From assembly GCA_963585895.1 (NCBI GenBank), contig OY757947.1:35406883-35470882 (forward strand): a DNA stretch of 64,000 nt, in the 5' to 3' direction. A program made the position numbers and the translations under genes. Positions 34,996-44,740 of this stretch are shown here, piece by piece. The DNA is from Sepioteuthis lessoniana (taxonomy: Eukaryota; Mollusca; Cephalopoda; Myopsida; Loliginidae). The notes under the pieces were generated by a model that was not told the origin of the DNA, did not search any database, and saw only the letters and a list, made by a program, of their open reading frames with translations. Position 1 is the first letter of the stretch. Each line of letters begins with the position of its first letter.

Positions 34996-35234
34996 CGTCT
35001 GAGGTGGTGTCCTCGTATTGTAATGGTTAAATCAATGAACTGTAGATTCGTAGTAAGCGAGTTCGAGTTCCGATTTCGCTTTTATGTCCACTTTCGGACA
35101 AATACCCTTGGGAAAGTTATAAACCTCCTTTTCCTCCCAGCTATGGGTTAAATTGTACCACTACTGTTCTTTTAAAAGGATGGCTTTTGCATTAAATAAC
35201 CTACAGTGGTTGATCTGCCATTAAATAAACAAAC
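34996..35234 (+). repeat. tRNA-derived SINE with target-site duplication
   Basis: The tRNA-like head has an A-box-like ATGGTTAAATCAATGA region and a B box GAGTTCGAGTTCC at 35059-35071. A body containing CTCCTTTTCCTCCCAGC and an ATTAAATAAACAAAC tail follow. CAAAAT occurs at 34990-34995 and 35235-35240, a 6-bp target-site duplication. The homologous segment near 14850-14870 lacks the insert, giving an empty-site comparison. Confidence 0.88.
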
Positions 35235-35240
35235 CAAAAT

Positions 35241-36034
35241 TATCATTTTTCATGTTAATTTTAAACTATTAACAAAAACGTTTAACCCGATTTTTTTCCT
35301 TTGTTAACCACATCATTAAATGATTAAACTACAAAAATTAATATGGTCAAAAAATGTTGGGAAGAACAAAATTGTCAATCAATTCAACATTTTTGAAATT
35401 TCAAGGGACTTATATGATTAAAATGGATTAATTAGCCATTTCTTGTGGATGTGAGTTTGTTTGGATGTCAAAATGTTCCTCTAATAGTTTTTTGTGTAGT
35501 CTCATGAAGAAAGGAAAGGTTGATTAAAAATAAAAATAAAAACAGAAATGGAACAAGTTTTCATTTTTAATTCAAACAACAACATCATTCTTAAAGAAGA
35601 TATTCTAAATTCCATTCTAAAAGGAAAAACGTCTCGCTTCTTAATTTTGGTAATTTGAATTAAAAGATTTTTCTATCAAGAATTCAATAAATACGAAAAC
35701 AATACTGCTGGCTTCAACCATCGAACCTGCTTGAAAGCTACACTTTGGTCGAGACAACTGATTCTTCATTGAACCTCAATTCACGTATATTAGCCACTTG
35801 TACGTAAGTAGATTTTCTCAAATATTTGATAATGTAAAATGTTGAATATGGAGTATAACTAATTATCTGTAATCATTGTTCATTTCAGCTGTTCTTTTGG
35901 TAAATTTTTTTTTGTGAACTTTCATTGTTTATATTTATCGACTATGAAAACAAAAAGCCAACTATTTTATTTATTGTCAACTAAAACAAATTGTCTAAAA
36001 CAAATCTACTTTTACAGATAAGTGCCACCCATAT
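35241..36034 (+). other. duplicated flank, gene-free
   Basis: Parallels 14870-15650 throughout (shared TATCGACTATGAAAAC and TTATTTATTGTCAACT). No coding potential was seen. Confidence 0.65.
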
Positions 36035-36520
36035 ATGTTTCATCATCATTCATCATCATGTCGCGCCGCCAGCGCGGATATCCCTGACCGTCTCTCGCCA
36101 CTTCTCCCTATCATTCATCGCCTCCGGCAGGTCCTCAGGGCTACAACCCGTGTCCTCACGCAGCTGCTGTATGTAAGTTCGTGCTGGTCGTCCCACTCTT
36201 GCACATCCATGTGTGGGGGTCCACAGGAGTACATCGCTTATGAGCTCGTCCTTGCTTCTCCAGCAGTGTCCTGCGTGTCTGGTTCGTCGAACTTGTATAG
36301 TTTTAGTGATGGGGGGCAAGTGTCCGTATAGTTGGAGTCTCGTGGGGTGTTGTCGCCAGGACTTGTTTAATACTGCTCTCAACATTCTTGTGTAATTTCC
36401 GTCCAGCCTCCTCTCCAGCCGCTTCGTAAGCGTCCATGTGGTGCATCCATATAGCAGTATCGACACAACCGCTGCCTGGAAGAAACTGCGTTTCATTTTT
36501 TTTTTTTTTTTTTTTTTATC
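36035..36520 (-). mobile_element. RTE-type LINE 3' end, 5' truncated
   Basis: A minus-strand frame of 146 codons (36056-36496) reads FQAAVVSILLYGCTTWTL at the start and GRPARTYIQQL near the end. This is the C-terminal part of the RTE-type EN-RT polyprotein downstream of the catalytic palm. The 3' tail is a run of ATGATG-type repeats at about 36037-36056 on the minus strand. A T-run of about 23 bases lies at its upstream border. The insert splits flanking sequence that is continuous at 15650-15720. Its 3' part is almost identical to 44400-44725. Confidence 0.9.
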
Positions 36521-37121
36521 GAGAATAATATAGAAATTTAAGGCTTACTATAAAGATAAGGTTCTTTTTCAGTGATTTTCTTTATGCATTTTAAAATTAC
36601 ATATTTTACTGGCTAAGAAAAGTGTGGGGGGGATTTTTTCTTCTCGTCCACAATCTCCTACATACAACGTCCTCAGACCCCTAAAATATGCAGTTTCGTC
36701 ATTTCATACTTATAAAACTTCGTACCCTCCTCATTAGAATGTTTTAACCATAAACTGCTTTTCTTTTCGTGACAAATGCAACATGCTAAATAAGAACTAA
36801 ATAAGTAAATATCGACATTTGTCTTTCAACTAAGCGAAAAGAACAAAAAAAAAAAAAAAAACAAATTCTCCAACCACAAAGACATCACACTTTCGTTGTG
36901 TGACCTTGCTAACCATGAAGATATCTTAGTCGATAGTCTGCGAAATTTTTTGTATGAGTAACGAAGTGCAAAAAACTGGCCACTGAAAACTTCCACCAGA
37001 AAGAGGAGGGGCATTTTTCTCTATGATAAAAACTACATATGTTCTCATCGGCTGTAATCGCTATGAAATCTGGTATGGTGCAGTAAATTATTGAATTATT
37101 TTTTTACTTGGTGGTACAAGC
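36521..37121 (+). other. duplicated flank, gene-free
   Basis: Continuation of the flank broken by the previous LINE. Matches 15700-16265 and inverted 49100-49740 and 62580-63200. It ends at GGTGGTACAAGCA, where the next LINE begins. Confidence 0.65.
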
Positions 37122-37129
37122 ACAGATAT

Positions 37130-38990
37130 TCCTGACCCTCTCTCGCCACTACTCCCTATCGTTCATCGCTTCCGGTAGGTCATCAGGGCTACACCCCGTA
37201 TCCACACAGACCTGCTGTATGTAAGTTCGAGCTGGTCACCCTGCTTTGCTCGGCCATGTGAAGGGGTCCATAGGAGAAAATCAGTTATATGCTCGTCCCT
37301 ACTTCTCCAGCAGTGTCCTGCATATCGGGTTCGTCTAACTTTCATAGTTTTCGTGATTGGTGGTAGGTGGCCGTATACCTACTGATTTGTGGGGTGTTGC
37401 CTCCTGGACTTGTTCAGTAATGCTCGCAGCATTCTTGTGTAGTTGTCGTCAAGATTTTTCTCCATTTGTCTTGTTAGCGTCCTTGTAGTGCATCCATATA
37501 GCAGTATCGACACGACCACTGCTTGGAAGAAACTGCGCTTCATTTTATTGGTCAGCTCTGATTTCCATATGATCGATTTTCTATTGATAGCTGTCTATTC
37601 CTTGCCTAGTTGCGTGTGGATGTCCGTCTCGCTTGATGAGACACTGATTCCTAGGTAGGCGAACTTGTCAACTAGTTTCAGAGCTACCGTTTAGTGTGGA
37701 AATATCACCTGTTTGATTAAAGCACATATATTTCGTTTAGTGTGCATTGACATGAAGCTGAAGCCTGCAGCAGCTTGTTCCAGACTATGCGCTTGGGTTT
37801 CGGCTTGGGCGGGTGCATTTACCAGAATAGCTATGTCATCGGCTTTGTCGGCGTCAGTAATTGTTTTTCCTGGGTACCTTCTGCTGCTTTTCTTTGTCAG
37901 CTTGAAACCGTTTTCTTTGGTTTTATCAATCGATGTTCTAAGCACGTAGTCTAGACAGATGATGAATAGGTATAGGGTTAGTGTGTCTCCTTGCAGTGCT
38001 CCTGCTTCAATGGCTACTTTGTGTCTCCATCCGGAGAATGCACTTTCGCTTCGGTGTTTCTGTAGAGAATCATAATGCCTTTAACGGTTTCTTTTGTAAG
38101 GCCGTATGTGAGTCGATTCTTTCAAGGATTCTATGGATAGTCAATATTTGTGATGTCATAGATCTATTTCTCCGAAGGCCATTTTATTTCTTCCTAAGAA
38201 TGTTGTCAATTTGGGGTTGTATGCGGTTGCGTAGTAGAATATTGTATATTTTGGCTGCTATGGATGTAAGTGTTATACCTCGGTAGTTCTTTGCTAATCC
38301 GAAGTCGTTTTTTTGTGGGGGAAAGGATGATTCATCCCTTCATCCATCTGTTGACCTGTTGAACATTAATTTGGTTTTGATTATAAACTGTGTTGCGGTG
38401 TCAAAGCAGTATGTTGTCGAATTGCCTGGTCTTCCATACTTCTGGGGGAATTTCATCAAGTCCTGTGGCTTTTCTATGTTTAAGTTTTACTAAGTACTGA
38501 GTCGAGTTCTTCAAGAGTAAACAGTCCTAGTTTGATGTCTAATTGCTAACTAATAATTATCGTGATTGGTTCCTGTGTAACTTTCGGTGGGTTTCCTAGC
38601 AGATTTTCGGAATGCTGTTTCCACAGTTTTATTCGTCCGTGTTGGTTGGTAGCTTTCAGTTTAGCTTTGGCAGTGCTCTTCCTTCTGCTCACTTCGTTTT
38701 CGCTTGCAATGCTATCCTAGATTGTCTGTCTTCCACTGAGTCTCTAATCTTATCTATCTGATTTTGTATGTATTGTGTCTGTTCTTTTAGGTATATGTTG
38801 GCTTATTCATTTTGTGCTTTTTTTTTGTTAGTTTCAGGGCAATTGAGTTCATTGGCTTCTTCCTATTGCATATGGAGGCAGTTTTCACGTCTGCACGTTT
38901 TTCTCTAACAGTTAATGTCTCCCATGGGACTCTAGATTTAGTTTTATGTTTTGTTGGTATGAATTTTGCTGCTGCTTTTATGGGCGTTGA
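37130..38990 (-). pseudogene. LINE reverse transcriptase and C-terminal domain
   Basis: Minus-strand motifs in order: YGLTKETVKGIMILYRNT (38045-38105), GALQGDTL (37984-38005, motif B), FIICLDYVLRTSID (about 37925-37965), KADDIAILVN (37825-37850, the catalytic A/Y-x-D-D box with Tyr replaced by Lys). A C-terminal stretch homologous to 36056-36496 follows (37163-37550). Primes DNA synthesis at the nicked target in active relatives. Frames change several times and the RT finger region (38300-38990) is only faintly readable. Confidence 0.82.
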
Positions 38991-38999
38991 TGAAATTCT

Positions 39000-39905
39000 T
39001 ATATTCGTCATTCGGTGTAAGTGTCTCTGTCTTCTCCTGTAATGCATCGAATTTGTTTTTTTAATTCTATCTCAAATTTATGTCTAATATCCTTGTTATT
39101 AAGAAGGGCCAAGTCATAGTGTATGGTGGTCGTTGTTCGGGTCGCATTCTTTCGAAGTGTCAGTCGTAATTTTGCCGAGACAATTCGGTGATCGGAGGAC
39201 ACACCCGCGAATGAGGAGTAAGCTTCGCAATTCACTGCGCTATTTTTCCATTTCTTGTTATAAAGACGTTGTCTATCTGTGCCTAGATATTGTTTGCGTA
39301 TGAGTCGCTCCTTTGTTTTCTCTCCCTTTTTTGTACTGAGGTTTGTTAATGTATTTTCTATCGTGAAATTTGTTAGATGTTGTCCATTTCTGTTTGACGA
39401 GTTGTGTTGGCTGTATTTGTGGTTTCCGTTTTTCCTTATTTGGGCATTCATGTCTCCGCCCATGACGTGTACGTTGTTTAGGGATGCTATGAACAAGAGA
39501 GGAGAGCTCAACGTAGAAGGCGATGAGTTCAGTGTCTTCACTAACATTGATAGGGCGGTAGCAGGAGATGATTGTTGCACTGAGGTTGCCTTTATAAGTA
39601 GCTACCATTATCCTTGGGTGTATTTTGTCTTTGCTATTTAGCAATTTTAGGACTCGTGGTTCTATAAGTATACCTACTCCTCCTATGATGGCATTGACAG
39701 AGTCTTTCCATGCTGATACAGTGGCTAGCATCCATCCATTGCCGTTATCTTGATATTTAACATCTTCGCTATATGTGTATGTGTGTTCTTGAATGCATAT
39801 TATGTCTATGTTATAATCTATGGCAGATGCAATAAGCTCCGGTAGTTGTCCCATTCTATTTAAGGTTCTGACGTTAAATGTTGCTATTTGTATTGTGTGT
39901 TTGCA
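39000..39905 (-). pseudogene. LINE apurinic-like endonuclease domain
   Basis: Nicks target DNA in active relatives. The minus strand reads IATFNVRTLNR near the start (39870-39900), IDIICIQEHTY (the catalytic Glu motif, about 39780), GGVGILIEPR, ATIISCYRP, then after a frame change HVMGGDMNAQIRK (Asp/Asn motif, about 39440-39475) and finally SSDHRIVSAKLRLTL (the terminal S-D-H motif, about 39170-39205). All diagnostic endonuclease motifs are therefore present although split between two frames near 39500. Confidence 0.88.
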
Positions 39906-40265
39906 TTTTAGTAATTGTTGTCTAAGCTCTGTAGCTAATTTTCGAACACTGAGGCTTGGACTCCAACCTCAGCAGGACGTGTCCCTTTTTTACCCGCATG
40001 AAGAGCAATGCAGTTTGGACATTTGGTTTGAGTGTGGGTCATGGTTAACTTTCCGTGGCTGTCTTTACTCTCATCTACTGAAGCCACTCTCATAGATGAG
40101 CAGCAGTAGTTCCCCGATCGAACTAATCGATCCTTACATGCATTGTATTTAACGTTTGCTTAGGTTCTTGGGTTCTAATAGTGTTAATTTCTTTGACCAG
40201 GTTGAATATCATTTTGGATTTACGGTAAAATTGCCTTTACATAGAAGACACACTTATTGTACCGC

Positions 40266-40644
40266 AGTAATTTTACAACGAAAATACAATTTTCAAATAA
40301 AATCTTTCATGCATTTTAAATGATAGTACAGTGAACAACAATATGATTTTACTGACCAGTTTTTGACTCTTGTCTTTGGGTGGAACATGGTCCTTCTTTC
40401 CTAGCTTGGTTTATCATGTTTTATCTCGTGTGATTTTATGGACTTAAATAGAAGTTGGTTGGGCTACTGCTTTGAATGGAGAGGGAAGGAGGAGGCTCAT
40501 CTAGGTATTCCTTTCTACCCTTTGTTTGTGACGGGGGGGGCTTCGTTTTTTACTTAGGCTGAATATTTTACTCTTGTATGGGGGTCTGTAAATAATCCTA
40601 CCCAAGTTTTTTATTTCATTTGAAAATTGAATTTTCGTTGTAAA

Positions 40645-40685
<41 letters not shown>

Positions 40686-40851
40686 GGTAAAACTGAATTG
40701 CAGATTTTCATCGGAGCATCGTCCACAGAAGGAAAAAGAGAGACTCTATATCGAATTTCTCTTTCTTTTGTAATATGCTCCATGCAAACTTATATGTAAG
40801 GTAGTTTCCTTTTCGATTTTGAGTAACAGTACCCATTTTAATTCAAATTTA

Positions 40852-40933
<82 letters not shown>

Positions 40934-41056
40934 AACGTATTTTTCCAAAACTTTCAAAAACATTTCTTTTTGAAATATATGACTTCTATGAACTGCATTT
41001 CTTTCTTATTTTGCCAACTGTTAATTGATTGTTTTCTCTTGTTTTTTCTATTACAG
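40266..41056 (+). other. intron-like 5' flank of 41.2 kb array
   Basis: 40275-40690 matches 53955-54355; 40690-41056 matches 54360-55154 and 20940-21222. It includes an AT microsatellite (40652-40680) and a CA microsatellite of about 35 units (40855-40926). It ends with TCTTGTTTTTTCTATTACAG, putative acceptor AG at 41055-41056. Confidence 0.75.
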
Positions 41057-41217
41057 ATTTTAACGTGAAGAATATCTTGACTTTGGATACGGTATTTTCT
41101 TGAAGAGCGGGATTTTCAAAGAAACCCTATTGGAAACGAATATGTGAATATCTACAGGGATAAATTATATTCTTTGGAAGGAAGGACTGTTTTTTTTTCC
41201 ATAGTTTGGTGGCGTGT

Positions 41218-42240
41218 ATGCAGATAAATACTGGTGAGAAATATTTTGTAAAATCGCTTGGTCTTCTTATCCTGGTGAGAAATTCTAATGAAATATGCAA
41301 AAAAAAAAAAGAAAAAATCAAAGAAAAGCCATTGTCTTGTAAAATATGCGGCTCGTCGTTTTCAACTATGATGGAATCCAAAGTGCAGAGACAAACAAAT
41401 TTTGGAGAAAATTGTGAATCGTGTGGCTCAAGCTTTACAACCAATTCCCGAGTTAAAGTGGATATGAAAGGACTCAAAAGAGAGAAACAACATATTTGTG
41501 AAATTTGTTCCTCTTCCTTTTCAGGACAATCAGATTTAGAGAGGCATATAAGAATACATTCTGGAGAGAGGTCATATTCCTGTGCAATGTGTTATTCCCA
41601 CTTTTCACTAAAATCAACTTTGGATAATCATATGCGAACAAACACCGGAGAGAAGCCATATTCCTGTGACATATGTGACTCTTCATTTTCTCAAAAATTA
41701 CATTTACATTTTCATAGGCGAATAGACACAGGAGAGAAGCCATATTCTTGTAAAATATGTGACTCTTCCTTTGCACAACAATCAGATTTAGAGAAGCATA
41801 TAAGAATACACACTGGAGAGAGGCCATATTCCTGTGAAATATTTAACTCTTCCTTTTCCCGAAAAACAATTTTAGATAATCATAGGCGGAGACACACAGG
41901 AGAGAAGCCATATTCTTGTAAAATATGTGATTCTTTCTTTTCCCAAAAATCACATTTACATTATCATAGGCGAATACACATTGGAGAAAAGCCATATTTT
42001 TGTAAAATATGTGATTCTTTCTTTTCCCCAAAATCACATTTACATTTTCATAGGCGAATAGACACAGGAGAGAAGCCATATTCTTGTAAAATATGTGATT
42101 CTTTTTTTTCCCAAAAATCACATTTGGATAGACATAGGCGAACACACACTGGAGACAGGCCATATTCCTGTGAAATATGTGACTCCTCCTTTTCCCAAAA
42201 ATCATATTTGAATATTCATATGCGAACACACACAGGATAG
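41218..42240 (+). CDS. C2H2 zinc-finger array, ligand-depleted, 3' truncated
   Basis: Open for 340 codons from the first ATG after an in-frame TAA at 41161. Two degenerate N-terminal fingers are followed by nine 28-residue units. Only about four of the nine keep all ligands. Losses include the last His to Asn (HMRTN) or Asp (twice, RRID) and the second Cys to Phe (CEIF). Helices are repetitive (SQKSHL). The acceptor at 41056 makes this a terminal exon like its paralogs. It ends at TAG 42238-42240 in a TGEKP linker (GAG to TAG), after which the array continues in frame. Such proteins bind DNA in the nucleus, but so many broken fingers suggest relaxed selection; a decaying gene or a pseudogene with a long surviving frame are both possible. 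Confidence 0.65.
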   Translation: MQINTGEKYFVKSLGLLILVRNSNEICKKKKEKIKEKPLSCKICGSSFSTMMESKVQRQTNFGENCESCGSSFTTNSRVKVDMKGLKREKQHICEICSSSFSGQSDLERHIRIHSGERSYSCAMCYSHFSLKSTLDNHMRTNTGEKPYSCDICDSSFSQKLHLHFHRRIDTGEKPYSCKICDSSFAQQSDLEKHIRIHTGERPYSCEIFNSSFSRKTILDNHRRRHTGEKPYSCKICDSFFSQKSHLHYHRRIHIGEKPYFCKICDSFFSPKSHLHFHRRIDTGEKPYSCKICDSFFSQKSHLDRHRRTHTGDRPYSCEICDSSFSQKSYLNIHMRTHTG

Positions 42241-42760
42241 AAGCCATATTCTTGTGAAATATGTGACTCCTCCTTTTCAGTAAAATCAGCATTAGATATT
42301 AATAGGCGAACACACAGAGGAGAGAAGCCGTATTCCTTTGAAATATATGACTCCGCCTTTTCAGTAAAATCAAATTTGAATATTCATATGCGAACACACA
42401 CAGGAGAGAAGCCATATTCCTGTGACATATGTGACTCCTACCTTTCAGTAAAATCAAGTTTGAATATTCATAGGCGAATTCACATAAGAGAGAAGCCTTA
42501 TTCCTGTAAAATATGTGACTCTTTGTTTTCAGTAAAATCAGCTTTGGGTATTCATAGGCGAAGATATAGAGGAGAGAAGCCATATTCCTGTGAAATATGT
42601 GACTCCTACTTTTCAGTAAAATCAAGTTAGAATATTCATAAACCAACACACTCAGAAGAGAAGCCATAGTCCTGTGACATGTGTGATGCTTCTTTTTCTC
42701 GAAAAAATCACGTTTGGATAAGCATAAGCGATCACGCATACAAGAGAAGCCAAAGGAACT
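42241..42760 (+). pseudogene. finger array continuing past the stop
   Basis: Same frame as the preceding array. Five more units are readable to a TAG at 42628-42630, one with both Cys lost (SFEIY). Then come fragments with another TAG (YSC written as a stop plus SC at about 42667) and a frame change to about 42760. The original array was thus at least 14 units plus the degenerate N-terminal pair. Confidence 0.85.
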
Positions 42761-42769
42761 CTATGTTTG

Positions 42770-43900
42770 GCTCTTAGTTTGGTATGCATTCTGCTACTGC
42801 TTTCATTTGGGTATGGACCAGGTTCTCAATTTCGTCATTCGGAGTAAATGTTTAGGATATCTCCTGAAGAGCATCGAAAATATTTCTTGGAGTTATCGTA
42901 TATTTATCTCTAATATCTCTATTGTTAAGCAAGAACCAGTCATAGTATGTGGTTTTTGTTGTTTGCGTTTTATTGTTGCGTAGGTTCAGTCTTATCTTTG
43001 CTGAGACAATTCTGTAATCGGAAGACACATTTTCAAAAGAGGAAAATGCCACACAATTCAAAGCGCTATTAATCCATTTCTTATGAGGATGTAATTCATC
43101 TGTGCTTTAGCATTATTTGTGTAAGCATAGGTCCATCATTTTCGCTTCCTTTTCTGGAATTTAATATTAAGTCATGTTATTCCATTTCCAAGTGGGAAAT
43201 CTGTTTAATGTTTCCCATTTCTCTTTGACAGGCTATGCAAGCAAAATTCGTTATTTTCATTTTTACCTATTTGAGCATTCCTGTCTCCACCGATGATTAA
43301 AACGTTGTGTTTGGTGATGCTACGAACAAAGGAGGATAGCTCGTTATAGCAGAGGATGAGGTCCGTTTCATCAATGAAGAAGATACAGCCCTAACGCACA
43401 GGAGAAAATAATACTTACCGGCTCGGTGGCCCGGCTGACGTCGGCTAACAGCCAAATGCCAATGAGTGGGCCAGCATATATGGACGCTAGCGTAGCCACT
43501 CCTAAGCTCACAGCCAATCAACACACAATGAATGGAGGAGACCACCTGCGGGTGGTGGAACGCCCCGATGTGCATATAATCTTCCCTTTCTGATGCTCAA
43601 GTGATTATTCACTTTCACACGTAATTCAACACGTCAACTACACTCAATTACCGAATTTTGACAATCAGGAGCATTAGCAGGACGGCAGCTTGAGATGATC
43701 GTTGCGCTGGGGGTTGCCGTTAAACGTAGCTACCGTAATTCTCGTCTGTATTTTCTCTATGCTCTTAACTGATTATAGCACACAAAGACTGAGAAGCATT
43801 CCTATAGCCTCTATGACGGCATTGACAGAGTTTTTCCCAGCAGATTCATAAACAAATGTCCATCTATTGCCAGTATCGTTAAATACTGCTGTAATTTGCT
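42770..43900 (-). mobile_element. RTE-type LINE endonuclease fragment
   Basis: The minus strand 42852-43061 reads NVSSDYRIVSAKIRLNL, the terminal endonuclease motif, colinear with 38970-39250 of the long LINE. 43255-43330 and 43700-43900 continue upstream through the endonuclease (about 39440-39800 in the long copy). A 261-bp unrelated insertion lies at 43405-43665. Confidence 0.85.
43405..43665. mobile_element. 261-bp GC-rich insertion with promoter-like features
   Basis: Bounded by CAGGAG at 43399-43404 and 43666-43671, a likely 6-bp target-site duplication inside the LINE. GC content is clearly above its surroundings. On the minus strand it has GATTGGCTG (CCAAT-box-like), TCCATATATGC (TATA-like), a CCACC-TGCG-GGTGG hairpin and GGTAAGTAT, a consensus splice donor, near its end. 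No ORF or terminal inverted repeat is seen. It could be a solo LTR or a non-autonomous element. Confidence 0.6.
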
Positions 43901-44225
43901 GCATTGAAGCTCATCATATTTTTTGTAAATACTCACAAACGTTCAATACATACTTTACGCGATAATCTGTAGATTTCCTCGTAATTTCCAAGATATAATC
44001 AAGAAACCGGTTTGTAATTATTTACAAATAAGCAATGGACATATTTTACATGATAAATAGTTGATTTCTTCTAAATCAAGTTATAATAGTTATAATAGTT
44101 AATCGGGCAATAGGAATTAAATGGTATCAATAGTAGCTCTGTATGCGTGTGTGTGACTGCGTGTGTGTGTGTGTATGTACACATATAAATAGGTGTATAT
44201 GTGTGTGGGGTGTATTTATGTATAT
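43901..44225. other. gene-free, TG-rich
   Basis: AT-rich sequence followed by a short TG microsatellite (44157-44175). No gene is seen. Confidence 0.5.
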
Positions 44226-44740
44226 AAGTGATGTACTCCTATGGACCCTACATATGGACGAGCAAAAGCAGGACGACCAGCTCGAACATACATACAACAG
44301 CTCTGTGAGGATACGTGATGTAGCCCTGAAGACCTGCCAAAGGCGATGAACGATAGGGAGAAATGGCGAGAGAGGGTCAGGGATATCCGTGCTGGCGGCA
44401 CGAGCAGTATTAAACAAGTCCTGGCGACAACACCCCACGAGACTCCAACTATACGGACACTTGCCCCCCATCACTAAAACTATACAAGTTCGACGAACCA
44501 GACACGCAGGACACTGCTGGAGAAGCAAGGACGAGCTCATAAGCGATGTACTCCTGTGGACCCCCACACATGGATGTGCAAGAGTGGGACGACCAGCACG
44601 AACTTACATACAGCAGCTATGTGAGGACACGGGTTGTAACCCTGAAGACCTGCCGGAGGCGATGAAGGATAGGGAGAAATGGCGAGAGACGGTCAGGGAT
44701 AGCCGCGCAGGCGGCGCGACATGATGATGATTATAGGAAA
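44226..44740 (+). mobile_element. two RTE LINE 3' ends joined head to tail
   Basis: 44226-44401 encodes the RTE C-terminus (WTLHMDEQKQDDQ in the shadow frame) up to GCTGGCGGCA. At about 44402 it passes directly into a second, longer copy (AVLNKSWRQHPTRLQLYGHL to RAGGA, frame 44389-44724) that ends in ATGATGATGATT. The second copy is nearly identical to the inverted 36056-36390 over the shared region. Confidence 0.88.

Larger units (their letters stand above)
37122..40265 (-). mobile_element. RTE-type LINE, nearly full length, degraded
   Basis: About 3.1 kb, the usual size of an RTE-class element. The minus strand reads a 5' region (40265-39910), the apurinic-like endonuclease (39910-39000) and reverse transcriptase with C-terminal domain (38990-37130). 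The 5' part (40095-40265) is shared with 51770-51893, which has an extra 250 bp at 51510-51765. The lower-coordinate end lacks the last codons and the ATG-repeat tail present at 36.04 kb, so the 3' end is slightly truncated or rearranged. Stops and frameshifts occur in both domains, so it cannot encode active protein. Confidence 0.87.

Noticed and set aside
41474-42739. Minus-strand ORFs of 117, 149 and 146 residues
   Set aside because: Antisense shadows of the 41.2-42.7 kb finger array.
43408-43430. Possible U1 snRNA 5' end (ATACTTACC)
   Set aside because: Only the nine bases complementary to a consensus splice donor match; the following bases do not resemble U1 and no U1 stem-loops follow.
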